DNA of 64,000 nucleotides from Bacillus sp. OV322 (GTDB lineage Bacteria; Bacillota; Bacilli; Bacillales; DSM-1321), in NCBI RefSeq assembly GCF_900112495.1, contig NZ_FOMA01000007.1, positions 62,001 to 126,000 of the forward strand. The letters run 5' to 3'. The translations under genes were made by a program, and so were the position numbers. A model generated the notes under the pieces. It was not told the DNA's origin. It ran no database searches and saw only the letters and a list, made by a program, of their open reading frames with translations. Positions within the stretch are counted from its first letter, which is position 1. Every line of letters starts with the position of its first letter. Below, piece after piece: positions 52,743 to 62,038 of this stretch.

Positions 52743-52787
52743 ACCCCCATAAATCGACACTTTTATGTAGAATGCTTATATGGGGGT
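52743..52787 (+). promoter_or_regulatory. Candidate SigI-type promoter / inverted repeat before mreBH
   Basis: ACCCCCAT at 52743-52750 recalls the -35 reported for SigI promoters, and B. subtilis mreBH belongs to the SigI regulon. A TAGAA 19 bases on only loosely matches the CGAA -10. The exact complement ATGGGGGT at 52780-52787 makes an 8-bp inverted repeat. Confidence 0.3.
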
Positions 52788-52812
52788 CAAACTCTTACTA
52801 AGGGGTGACTAG

Positions 52813-53817
52813 ATGTTATCAAACACTGAAATTGGAATTGATTTAGGTACGGCCAATACATTGGTTTACAGCAAAAATAAAGGGATTGTGTTAAATGAAC
52901 CTTCTGTTGTTGCGATAGATTTAGATACAAAAACCGTATTGGCTGTCGGTACAGACGCGAAAAATATGATCGGCAAAACTCCCGGAAATATCGTTGCGGT
53001 CCGTCCACTAAAGGATGGAGTGATTGCTGATTTCGATATTACAACGCAAATGCTTAAACAAATTATGAAAAAAGCGGGCAAGAAGCTCGGTTTGACATTA
53101 AGAAAACCGAATGTAGTGGTATGCACTCCATCAGGCTCCACATCTGTAGAGAGAAAAGCAATTCAGGATGCTGTGAGAAGCTGCGGGGCAAAGCAGGTTC
53201 ATTTAATTGAAGAACCTGTAGCAGCGGCAATCGGTGCAGATCTTCCTGTAGAAGAGCCAATAGCGAATGTTGTTGTCGATATCGGCGGAGGAACAACCGA
53301 GGTAGCCATCATCTCGTTTGGAGGCGTAGTTTCCTGCCATTCTATAAGAATCGGCGGAGACCAGCTGGATGAGGACATTGTTCAGTACGTCAGAAAGAAA
53401 TACAACCTGCTGATTGGCGAAAGAACAGCCGAAAGAATTAAAATAGAAATCGGCCATGCGCTTGTCAAACACGAAGGAGTTTCAATGGAAGTAAGAGGCC
53501 GGGATCTTGTGACAGGTCTTCCTCAGACCGTTACCCTTCACTCTGAAGAAATTCAGGAAGCCATTAAAGAATCCTTGCTTCATATCTTAGAAGCCATACG
53601 GGCCACTCTTGAAGATTGCCCTCCTGAACTAAGCGGAGACATCGTTGACCAGGGAGTTGTACTGACCGGCGGAGGAGCCCTATTAAACAGCATCCAGGAA
53701 TGGCTCAGCACCGAAATAGTAGTTCCTGTTCACGTGGCAGCCAACCCTCTTGAATCTGTTGCGATTGGAACTGGACGGTCTCTTTCTGTCATTCACAAAT
53801 TACAAAAAGCAAAATAA
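52813..53817 (+). CDS. mreBH: Actin-like cell-shape protein MreBH
   Basis: A 334-residue bacterial actin that guides cell-wall synthesis and hydrolases along the lateral wall. Phosphate-1 and -2 loops are [13 protein letters not shown] and [14 protein letters not shown]; the adenosine motif is [13 protein letters not shown] recognise it as MreBH rather than MreB or Mbl from [17 protein letters not shown], the segment [16 protein letters not shown], and the stand-alone location away from mreCD. AAGGGGTG lies 6 bases before the ATG. B. subtilis MreBH directs the hydrolase LytE; no lytE is in the window. Confidence 0.92.
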   Translation: MLSNTEIGIDLGTANTLVYSKNKGIVLNEPSVVAIDLDTKTVLAVGTDAKNMIGKTPGNIVAVRPLKDGVIADFDITTQMLKQIMKKAGKKLGLTLRKPNVVVCTPSGSTSVERKAIQDAVRSCGAKQVHLIEEPVAAAIGADLPVEEPIANVVVDIGGGTTEVAIISFGGVVSCHSIRIGGDQLDEDIVQYVRKKYNLLIGERTAERIKIEIGHALVKHEGVSMEVRGRDLVTGLPQTVTLHSEEIQEAIKESLLHILEAIRATLEDCPPELSGDIVDQGVVLTGGGALLNSIQEWLSTEIVVPVHVAANPLESVAIGTGRSLSVIHKLQKAK

Positions 53818-53831
53818 AAGATTAGCATTTT

Positions 53832-53876
53832 CAAAGGGACTATCTGCAGACCATGCAATAGTCCCTTTGTTTTTTT
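53832..53876 (+). terminator. Intrinsic terminator of mreBH
   Basis: A 12-bp perfect stem CAAAGGGACTAT / ATAGTCCCTTTG with a 14-base loop and seven T residues. Confidence 0.92.
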
Positions 53877-54108
53877 ATGGGGTCTAATTCCCCTGCAGGA
53901 GGTACCGTCTGCTTTCCTTCCTGCCCGCTTAACCTCACTCCGTTTTTCAATTAGTTCAGCTCATTCAAACATATCCATAGTTGCTATCAATAAACTCTTT
54001 ATAAAAACCGTTCCTTTTTTATGTATTTTGGCAAAGCCAATGAAAAATACACCCTCCTGCTTTTCTTGTAATTTATGGTAATATTTAATAAAGAATAGAG
54101 GAAATAGT

Positions 54109-54753
54109 ATGTTACATGTAAAAACAAATACAGTTCAAGGATACAAAGGGATGAACATTCCTTTTACTATGCTAAGTAAAAAAGAAGATTCTGAGAAACT
54201 GGCGATTTTGCTGCCAGGAGCAGGATATACGGTACAAGCCCCTATCCTCCATTACTCAACAGGTGTATTCATCAATAAATCTTTTGATGTTTTACAGGTT
54301 AAGTATCAATACAACAATGAGTTTTATGCTGACTTTAGTATGGATGAATTAAGCGAAGCGATAAAAGTTGATGTACATACTGTTTTGGATTCTGTCCGGG
54401 CGGAGAGAACTTATGAAAATGTTTATCTTATCGGCAAATCAATTGGAACCATTGCCATGAGTTCTGTGTTAGAAAGAGAAGAATTTAAGAAGGCTAAAGC
54501 TATCTGGCTGACACCTTTGATACAAAGGGAAGATGTTTTAGGTTCGATGGCAGGAAGTGTAAATAAAGGTCTGTTTATCATAGGAGATAGGGATCATCAC
54601 TACAGTGAGGAAGAATTTTTAAAGGCGGCAGAAAATCCAAATATCACTACTAGATTAATACCTAATGTAAATCATAGTTTGGAATATGAAGAAGATATAG
54701 TTGAATCTATCGATGTCTTAAAAAGCATAATAAAAGACATTGAAAATTTTTAA
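54109..54753 (+). CDS. Alpha/beta-hydrolase family protein
   Basis: A 214-residue serine hydrolase fold. The oxyanion region is LAILLPGAGYT, the nucleophile elbow is LIGKSIGTIA (Gly-Lys-Ser-Ile-Gly), the acidic residue is probably in FIIGDRDHHYS, and the His in IPNVNHSLEYE. All three catalytic positions are present. It has no signal peptide, so it is cytoplasmic. The substrate cannot be inferred. AGAGGAAATAGT precedes the ATG. It is an isolated gene next to repeat copy C. Confidence 0.88.
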   Translation: MLHVKTNTVQGYKGMNIPFTMLSKKEDSEKLAILLPGAGYTVQAPILHYSTGVFINKSFDVLQVKYQYNNEFYADFSMDELSEAIKVDVHTVLDSVRAERTYENVYLIGKSIGTIAMSSVLEREEFKKAKAIWLTPLIQREDVLGSMAGSVNKGLFIIGDRDHHYSEEEFLKAAENPNITTRLIPNVNHSLEYEEDIVESIDVLKSIIKDIENF

Positions 54754-54937
54754 GCTAGTATTCAGTCATTTAATGGACAAACAAAAGACCGTACCATTAA
54801 TAATTAAAAACCCTAAATACAGACAGACTACTTTGGAATGCAATGACTGTTTTTTATCCTTTCCGCCTGTACTTCATGCCTATTGATAAAAATAAAAACT
54901 GGATTGGTTTAATGGCCATTTTCCTTTTAACAAGGCT

Positions 54938-55147
54938 CTTTTTTTAAAGATTGTTGTTTTTTAATGAGTTCTGTGAGGCAATCATATTGTTAAATCAGGT
55001 TGATTGGAGCGTAAGGTGCGAGACTCCTGCGGGATTAGCGGGAAGGTGAGACCCCGCAAGCGTAGCTGAGGATGCTCACCACCCGCCCCGCGGAAAGTGA
55101 GCATCCTGGAGCAGAAATCAACCACTTGTTGAATAGCAACAAAGCAA
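54938..55147 (+). repeat. Dispersed structured repeat, copy C
   Basis: Near full-length copy of the element at 11873-12102, same orientation, with the same left flank (GGCTCTTTTTTTAAAGATTG) and core. Point differences occur on both sides of stems (GCTGAGGATGCTCACC, GGAAAGTGAGCATCC), and the right end diverges after TAGCAACAAAG. The preceding 54754-54937 shows no gene. Confidence 0.8.
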
Positions 55148-55303
55148 TCATTTGCATTCTTTTATTTACATAGTATAAATTGTTTAGGGGTGCAAAACGA
55201 ATCTGGCAGAGTTTTTATAATTGCGAATATAAATTTCCGCCGGATAATAAACCGTCCTTTGCCCTTGCATCAAATTACACACATCTGCAAAGGAGGGCTT
55301 GCC

Positions 55304-55552
55304 ATGATCCGTATTGAACTGCTTTGCCGCGAAATCAAACGACTAACAGATGATTATTATAAATGTGAAAATACCGTCATTAAAGAACAAATCTATCAGG
55401 ATGTAAAGCTCTTAAGCGAAGGTTTGTTTTTAGTGAGCTGCCGGATTATATACAGGATGAAAGTTAGAATAGGAAACATGTTCATTCCTTCTAATTATAC
55501 AGCCTCTTCTTCAAACATATTTCTTCCATTTACTGTGCTAAAAAGCTTATGA
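55304..55552 (+). CDS. Small hypothetical protein
   Basis: An 82-residue protein with a good ribosome binding site (AAAGGAGGG, 7 bases before ATG). The first 45 residues look like a charged helical protein (MIRIELLCREIKRLTDDYYK, ENTVIKEQIYQDVKLLSEGL). The rest is hydrophobic and low in charge (MFIPSNYTASSSNIFLPFTV) and does not look like a natural continuation, so an early frameshift is possible. No family is recognised. It lies about 40 bases before the thioredoxin-like gene and may share its transcript. Confidence 0.5.
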   Translation: MIRIELLCREIKRLTDDYYKCENTVIKEQIYQDVKLLSEGLFLVSCRIIYRMKVRIGNMFIPSNYTASSSNIFLPFTVLKSL

Positions 55553-55591
55553 TATGAAAAAGGTTTTGAAAAATTCAGGAGGAGTGATAAA

Positions 55592-56146
55592 ATGAGCAAT
55601 TTAAACACTTGGTTTGAAAAAGCTATGAACCGGGACGCTTATGTAGAAAGTATGGAAAAGCACAAAGAAAGTTTAGAAAGAATCTATATGGGCTTTCAGC
55701 TTTCAGATGAAGATAAGCAAATTCTTGCACCCTTGAAGGAAAAAAAACTGCGTGCCATCAGCCTCACTGCAGATTGGTGCGGAGATGCGATGGTAAACCT
55801 GCCGATTTTCATGAGGATAGCAGAGGCTGCGGGCATTGATGACCGTTACCTAATCAGGGATGAAAATCTGGAGCTGATGGATCAGTATTTAACAAACGGG
55901 ACTGCACGTTCTATTCCTATTATCATCTTAATTGATCAAGATGGAAACGAAACAGCAAAATGGGGCCCGCGCGCTCCTGAAGTCCAGGAATTTGTAAACA
56001 ATCTGCGTGCCAATGTGCCCCCAAAAGAAGATCCGGCACATGAAGCAGGCTTCCAGCTGTTCATCGAAGGCTTAACAAGCAGGTTTACTGCAGATGCTGA
56101 TTTATGGAACAGCATCAAGCAGGATTTGCTGAAAACCATTATCTAA
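55592..56146 (+). CDS. Thioredoxin-fold protein with a single active-site Cys
   Basis: A 184-residue cytoplasmic protein. After a helical N-terminus (about 1-45) comes a thioredoxin fold with the active-site region SLTADWCGDAMVNLP, where the second Cys of the usual WCxxC is Ala, and the cis-Pro loop TARSIPIIILID. With one Cys, it cannot run a normal dithiol cycle, so a monothiol, chaperone-like or electron-accepting role is more likely. Such thioredoxin-family proteins are common in Bacillus with unknown function. AGGAGG precedes the ATG. It is followed 26 bases later by the acylphosphatase gene, probably in one transcript. Confidence 0.88.
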   Translation: MSNLNTWFEKAMNRDAYVESMEKHKESLERIYMGFQLSDEDKQILAPLKEKKLRAISLTADWCGDAMVNLPIFMRIAEAAGIDDRYLIRDENLELMDQYLTNGTARSIPIIILIDQDGNETAKWGPRAPEVQEFVNNLRANVPPKEDPAHEAGFQLFIEGLTSRFTADADLWNSIKQDLLKTII

Positions 56147-56171
56147 CTCTGTTCTTTGGGAGCTGACAATT

Positions 56172-56444
56172 ATGAAACAGTATCATATCATCGTTGGAGG
56201 ACACGTCCAGGGTGTAGGTTTTCGCTATTTTACCCATGCAGCTGCACTTGAACTTGGCATAAAAGGCTGGGTAAGAAATACTGAAGATGGATCTGTTGAA
56301 ATTGTGGCAGAAGGAAAAGAAAACAGCCTAGGAGCTTTCCTGGCTAAAATCCAAGCCGGCCCCCGTTTTTCAAGCGTATCTGAAGTCAATTGGAACGAAA
56401 AACAGGCAGACATATCATATAGTTCTTTTACCATTAAAAATTAG
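56172..56444 (+). CDS. acyP: Acylphosphatase
   Basis: Hydrolyses carboxyl-phosphate bonds such as acetyl phosphate or acylphosphoglycerate. The 90-residue enzyme has the phosphate loop GHVQGVGFRYF with the catalytic Arg, and the catalytic Asn in GIKGWVRNTEDGSVEIVAEG. Length and both motifs are complete. Only GGGAGCTG is near as a ribosome binding site, 9 bases upstream. It is the last gene of a short unit with the thioredoxin-like gene. Confidence 0.93.
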   Translation: MKQYHIIVGGHVQGVGFRYFTHAAALELGIKGWVRNTEDGSVEIVAEGKENSLGAFLAKIQAGPRFSSVSEVNWNEKQADISYSSFTIKN

Positions 56445-56482
56445 TCTCTGCTAAAGCTCATTGCATATTGCGCTAATGGCGT

Positions 56483-56510
56483 AGGGTCTGATCCATCGGG
56501 GTCAGGCCCT
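56483..56510 (+). terminator. Probable terminator of acyP
   Basis: AGGGTCTGATCC and GGGTCAGGCCCT form a 12-bp stem with two G-T pairs, followed by TTCTCTGTTT. Confidence 0.55.
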
Positions 56511-56605
56511 TTCTCTGTTTATAGCCAAATCTGCAGTTTTCATCAATTCCTGTTGTTTCCAAAAGCAAACTAGAGGGTTACACAGCAATAACTTGGGGAA
56601 AAGGA

Positions 56606-57505
56606 ATGAAAACAAAGCTGAAAACCCGGGAGATGATACGAAAGATGAAAAAACTTATATCCTTTGGCAAAAGCCTTTCCAAGGAGGTAAAAGAAGACAG
56701 AGCTACAGGATTGGCAGCTGAACAGGCTTATTACTATATGCTTGCACTTTTTCCGATGCTGATTCTTTTACTTTCCATTCTGCCGTACTTATCCATACAG
56801 CCTCAAAAGGCACTCGACTTCATAAATGACTTCATCCCTTCTGCAACGACCAATGTGCTACAGGACAATATTTTAAAAATCATCAGCGAGCGCAATGGAG
56901 GATTGCTGACTTTTGGTATCCTCGGAACAATCTGGTCTGCTTCCAATGGAATGAATGCATTTATGCATTCCATGAATATCGCTTTTGATGTCACAGAAAC
57001 AAGAAACTTTATCAAAGCAAGGCTTATCTCCATATTGCTGACATTCGGGCTGATTATTGCCTTTATCGTAGCATTAGTGCTTCCCGTATTCGGAAATGTC
57101 ATTCTGGATCTTATTAAGCAAATTGTGCCTATTCCTGATGGGTTGGCCATTCTGATCTTAGTGCTGCGCTGGGTCATTTCTGTAGCAATCATTGCAGGGG
57201 TTCTTGCATTTTTATACCGCTTTGCACCCAATAAGCACTATCCGTTCAAACAGGTAATCCCTGGTGCCATTACAGCAACACTTGTATGGCTAATTATTTC
57301 TCTCGGCTTCTCTTTTTATGTTTCCAACTTTGGAAACTATGCTTCTACTTACGGAAGCCTCGGAGGAGTGATCGTACTGATGCTTTGGCTGTATTTTACC
57401 GGCCTTGCACTTGTTATTGGGGGAGAAATCAACGCCCTATTCCACAAAAACTCCCCTGCTGCTGCCAAAGCAAGCAAGGAAACAACACCCGTATACCGCG
57501 GGTAA
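56606..57505 (+). CDS. YihY/BrkB-family membrane protein, second paralogue
   Basis: A 299-residue homologue of the protein at 34144-34983, with the same marks: GLAAEQAYYYMLALFPMLIL, LTFGILGTIWSASNGMNAFM, FAPNKHYPFKQV and STYGSLGGVIVLMLWLYFTG with LVIGGEINA. About six membrane helices are expected. It has 15-20 additional charged residues at the N-terminus and a Lys/Thr-rich tail. The role is not established. The ribosome binding site is weak (GGGG 7 bases before ATG). It is a single gene. Confidence 0.88.
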   Translation: MKTKLKTREMIRKMKKLISFGKSLSKEVKEDRATGLAAEQAYYYMLALFPMLILLLSILPYLSIQPQKALDFINDFIPSATTNVLQDNILKIISERNGGLLTFGILGTIWSASNGMNAFMHSMNIAFDVTETRNFIKARLISILLTFGLIIAFIVALVLPVFGNVILDLIKQIVPIPDGLAILILVLRWVISVAIIAGVLAFLYRFAPNKHYPFKQVIPGAITATLVWLIISLGFSFYVSNFGNYASTYGSLGGVIVLMLWLYFTGLALVIGGEINALFHKNSPAAAKASKETTPVYRG

Positions 57506-57507
57506 AC

Positions 57508-57600
57508 TAAAAAGCGGAAGCGCCTTGTTTGGAGGATCAAAGACTAAAGGCGCCGCGTCCTGCGGCAACGTCTTTGTGACCCCCATCCTGGGGGCCTAAG
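57508..57600 (+). repeat. Partial GC-rich intergenic repeat
   Basis: AAAAAGCGGAAGCGCCTTG at the left end is a string I recognise from a common intergenic element of Bacillaceae. Inside, AAGGCGCCGCGTCCTGCGGC and CCCCCATCCTGGGGG form hairpins, GCGCC/GGCGC and CCCCC/GGGGG. No ORF is present. It differs from the repeat family at 11.9, 20.1 and 54.9 kb. Confidence 0.45.
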
Positions 57601-57620
57601 AGGGCTAGATTAAGAAATCT

Positions 57621-57664
57621 AAAAAGGCAAGAAACCCTTAACATGCAGGGATTCTTGCCTTTTA
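57621..57664. terminator. Bidirectional terminator
   Basis: AAAGGCAAGAAACCCT pairs with AGGGATTCTTGCCTTT around an 8-base loop, with T-tracts on both sides. It closes the convergent BrkB and nrnB genes. Confidence 0.85.
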
Positions 57665-57673
57665 TGTATGATA

Positions 57674-58867
57674 TCAGAGATTTTTGCCTGTATTCATTTG
57701 ATAATTTTTTATAAGATAATCCAGGTACTTATCATCCCGTGTTAGCGAAGCATAATATTTTCTTTTGATATGTTTTTCCATCTCCGGGAACCCGGAAAAG
57801 AATTGTTTATTGTGCTGGTGGTTGATCTCGAGAGACCAGCCCTTGTCCTCGGTGAAAAATACAAACAGGCGCTCATCATTTTTGCCCATATATAAGCTGC
57901 CTCTTTCAGATTCTTTTAGATTAAACTGGTTTTTAAAAGCGTCGCGTTTGAGCGGCTCAGAAAAGAAGGTTCCTTCTACATACTTCTTGTAAGCCTCTTC
58001 TGTCAGATTACAGCCGGAAGCTTTTCTATGTCCGCCTCCATCATACTTGGCCGCAACTTCCGATACATCCACTTCATCATGAATGGTGCGCAGGCTGATC
58101 CTTTTAGATCCCACCATAATGATCGCGATATAATCCAAATGGGGAAATTCCTTTGATAACTCGTTACCCAGCTCTGAATGATAGGATTCTGCATGAACGA
58201 TACCAGCATACTTCCCGCCTATGCTTGCCTGGTATACCTCCCGCTTTTTCCTGTTAATATAGCGCTGCACCCTTCTTTCTTCAACGTCCAATAGCTTGCA
58301 TTCCATTTCATCAAAAACAAATTCACTCTCACTGGTAAGCTTTTTTAGAATTTTTTCTTCAAATTCTTCAATCGTGATCATGAATAACAGGTCATTAAGC
58401 TGCTTGGCGGCAATATTTTCATTCAATTCCCATTCCCATGTATCATATTGCCTGACCTGCTCCACAAATTTATCAAGGATTTGTGAACGCTCAAGCAGGT
58501 TATCCTTCAGGAATTTCTCATATAAAAGCGAAGTGGCAGAGGTTTGTTTTCCGTCTTCCTGCACAACCGTAACAGCTGCCCATGAATGTTCATTAAGATG
58601 CTGGGCTGATTGGTGGTGGTCAATCAGCTCGGCATGTCCTCCAGATTCCACAAATTCTGTAATTCTTTTTTCATTATCCGCATGTACCGATAAATCGGTA
58701 ATCAGCAGGCGCACATCTTTATTCCCTTCTTGAATAAATTTTTCTACTTGATAATTTAAAGCGGAGATCGAATTGTAAATGACCTGAACACTATCCCCAA
58801 ACGCCAATTTAGCTAAAATTCCGCAGCCCACTCCATCAAGATCATTATGCGTTAACACCCGATACAT
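57674..58867 (-). CDS. nrnB: DHH-family oligoribonuclease NrnB
   Basis: A 397-residue DHH/DHHA1 phosphoesterase that degrades very short RNA to nucleotides. Motifs: HNDLDGVGCGILA (motif I), LITDLSVH (II), LIDHHQSA (DHH, III), then the acidic region RQYDTWEWEL, and the DHHA1 substrate motif AAKYDGGGHRKASG. I recognise NrnB (YngD) of B. subtilis, distinct from the shorter NrnA, by length and N-terminus (MYRVLTHNDLDGVG). The start at 58867 has TAGGAGG; the ORF extends 34 codons upstream without one. The gene-free 58868-59157 holds no recognisable element. Confidence 0.9.
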   Translation of the reverse strand: MYRVLTHNDLDGVGCGILAKLAFGDSVQVIYNSISALNYQVEKFIQEGNKDVRLLITDLSVHADNEKRITEFVESGGHAELIDHHQSAQHLNEHSWAAVTVVQEDGKQTSATSLLYEKFLKDNLLERSQILDKFVEQVRQYDTWEWELNENIAAKQLNDLLFMITIEEFEEKILKKLTSESEFVFDEMECKLLDVEERRVQRYINRKKREVYQASIGGKYAGIVHAESYHSELGNELSKEFPHLDYIAIIMVGSKRISLRTIHDEVDVSEVAAKYDGGGHRKASGCNLTEEAYKKYVEGTFFSEPLKRDAFKNQFNLKESERGSLYMGKNDERLFVFFTEDKGWSLEINHQHNKQFFSGFPEMEKHIKRKYYASLTRDDKYLDYLIKNYQMNTGKNL

Positions 58868-59157
58868 ATTGCAGCCTCCTAAAGCACAGATATATTCATT
58901 CTTTCCTATTAAGCACCTTTTTATTTTTCCGCCTTCTATTATACAAATAAAAGGGACAATAAAAAACATAACAAATACTCAAGGGCATTGAAAAGCCATT
59001 TACAAATTCCAGGGGCGCTCTTTGCCTTCATTTTCTATACAAGCACTCAACAACATATTAAGGAAAGAAGGCCCCGCTCCAATCATTAGCTAAAATCAGT
59101 ATTGAATCCAAATGAAAAAAGGCTCATTCCCTAATTGAAATGAAACCTTTCATGTCC

Positions 59158-59934
59158 CTAAATCCGTTCATAAGGCAGGCAAAGCGGCTGGCCGCTTCTC
59201 GGATCCAAAATGATGTCACTTTTTACCCCGAATACATTTTCTATAATATCCGCTGCCATGACCTCGGAGGGTGTACCGCTTTTTATTACCTCGCCTTTTT
59301 TTATCGCTATCATGTGCTCGGCATAACGGCTTGCGTGATTTAAATCATGCACCACCATCACTATTGTTCTCTGCTTTTCCTTATTGAGCATCTGGAGCAG
59401 GTTCAGCACCTCAATCTGATGCCCCATATCTAAGAAAGTCGTGGGCTCATCCAGGAAAAATATATCTGTTTCCTGGGCCAAAGCCATCGCAATCCATGCC
59501 CGCTGCCTTTGCCCTCCAGAAAGCTGGTCAACAGGGCGGGAAGCAAATTCCTTCATCCCGGTCATTTCAAGAGCTTGCAGAATTACTTTATGATCTTCTT
59601 TATTCAGCGACCCCAAGCCTTTTTGGTGCGGAAACCGTCCGTAAGAGACCAGTTCCAGAACCGTTATTCCTTCAGGAGCTGCCGGATTTTGAGGGAGAAT
59701 CGCCAGCTGTTTGGCCACTTCTTTTGTTTTTTGCTCCGCAATGGATTTTCCATTTAGATACACATAGCCGCTCTCGGGTTTTAAAAGACGGGCCATGGTC
59801 TTTAAGATTGTGGATTTTCCGGAGCCATTTGCACCGACCAGTGCTGTTATTTTCCCGGAAGGAATAAAAACATTCAATTGGCTGACAATAATTTTGCCGG
59901 CATATCCAATATCCAATTTTTCTGTTTTAATCAA
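59158..59934 (-). CDS. Iron-siderophore ABC transporter ATPase
   Basis: The ATP-hydrolysing subunit of the uptake system encoded just upstream. The 258-residue protein has Walker A GANGSGKST (34-42), the signature LSGGQRQRAWIAMALAQ, Walker B IFFLDEPTTFLD and the switch His in VVHDLNHASRY. FecE-like features, such as LAILPQNPAAPEGITVLELV and YGRFPH, indicate iron-siderophore or cobalamin import. A TTG start is used, with GGGG 6 bases ahead. It is the last gene of the operon, 30 bases behind the reductase. B. subtilis YusV is a shared ATPase of this type. Confidence 0.92.
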   Translation of the reverse strand: MIKTEKLDIGYAGKIIVSQLNVFIPSGKITALVGANGSGKSTILKTMARLLKPESGYVYLNGKSIAEQKTKEVAKQLAILPQNPAAPEGITVLELVSYGRFPHQKGLGSLNKEDHKVILQALEMTGMKEFASRPVDQLSGGQRQRAWIAMALAQETDIFFLDEPTTFLDMGHQIEVLNLLQMLNKEKQRTIVMVVHDLNHASRYAEHMIAIKKGEVIKSGTPSEVMAADIIENVFGVKSDIILDPRSGQPLCLPYERI

Positions 59935-59964
59935 ACAAATCCCCGCTTTCTGATGAACCCAATT

Positions 59965-60981
<1,017 letters not shown>

Positions 60982-61000
60982 TCAGCTCCTTTTGATGAAT

Positions 61001-62038
61001 TTATGCTTTTGATCTAGATAATAAAAAAAGAAAATATGGCGCCCCAATAATGGCCACAACAATACCTGCGTGGATTTCAGAAGGCTGGAGCACAGTCCTC
61101 CCTATCGTGTCTGCTGCAATTAATAACAGTGAGCCTGTCAGAGCAGATGCCGGGATCAGGTATTTATGCCCCGTACCTATAAGCCTCTTAGCCATGTGCG
61201 GACCGATTAAACCAATAAAGCCGATTCCGCCGCTCACCGAAACACTTGCCGCTGCCAGAAAGACTGCAGCAGCCAAAAGCTTCAATCTTTCTTTCTCAAC
61301 GGGCATTCCGAGTCCTGCAGCCAATTGATCTCCAAAGCCCAGCACATCCAAGCTGCGTGATTTAAAAATCACATAAGGAATTAAGAGTAAAATCCACGGA
61401 AGCAAAGTAAGAACATGTTTCCAGCTTGTACCCCAGATGCTTCCAGCCAGCCAGACTGCCAAAAAATCAAATTGCCTAGGGTTAAGCTTAAGCATTAAGA
61501 CGATCATCAATGCACTAATCCCTGCTGACACGCCAATGCCGTTTAGCAGCAGCCTGCCAGGCAGCAGGCCTTCGTTTTTTTTATAAGTCAGCATATAAAT
61601 CAGCGCTGCAGCCATGCCGCCTCCCAGCAGAGCCAAAAAAGGCAGAAACAAGACTGGGGCATCCATGCTGTTTGGATAAAACGAGATAAACAAGACAACC
61701 AATAACCCCGCTCCCGCCGTTATTCCGAGTATACCCGGATCGGCAAGAGGATTGCGGGTCACTCCCTGAAGCACACAGCCGGATACAGCCAGACCGCTTC
61801 CAATCAAGATAGAAATGATAATCCTCGGAAGCCGGAACTCGAACAGAATCAGACTCTGCTTTTCGTCTCCCATTCCAAATAAAGTCTTAAAGACCTCAGA
61901 AGGGCTAAGCTTTGTATAACCCGTGTCCATACTGATAAAAAAGATCACCAAAATGGCGAGCGTCAGAATAGATAAGACAGTAATCCTTCTTATTCTTTTC
62001 CTCCGTTCCATTTCGGCAAAAATGACTTCGTCCATCAC
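61001..62038 (-). CDS. Iron-siderophore ABC permease (FecCD family), second subunit
   Basis: A 345-residue membrane permease with about ten helices. Diagnostic FecCD stretches are FRLPRIIISILIGSGLAVSG, the coupling part GVTRNPLADPGILGITAGAG and the last cytoplasmic loop GFIGLIGPHMAKRLIGTGHK. It pairs with the permease encoded directly upstream, whose stop overlaps its start by 4 bases. Together they form the transmembrane pore for ferri-siderophore uptake. It resembles the YfiZ/YfhA pair of B. subtilis, a transporter for hydroxamate/citrate siderophores; the ligand here is not certain. Confidence 0.93.
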   Translation of the reverse strand: MMDEVIFAEMERRKRIRRITVLSILTLAILVIFFISMDTGYTKLSPSEVFKTLFGMGDEKQSLILFEFRLPRIIISILIGSGLAVSGCVLQGVTRNPLADPGILGITAGAGLLVVLFISFYPNSMDAPVLFLPFLALLGGGMAAALIYMLTYKKNEGLLPGRLLLNGIGVSAGISALMIVLMLKLNPRQFDFLAVWLAGSIWGTSWKHVLTLLPWILLLIPYVIFKSRSLDVLGFGDQLAAGLGMPVEKERLKLLAAAVFLAAASVSVSGGIGFIGLIGPHMAKRLIGTGHKYLIPASALTGSLLLIAADTIGRTVLQPSEIHAGIVVAIIGAPYFLFLLSRSKA

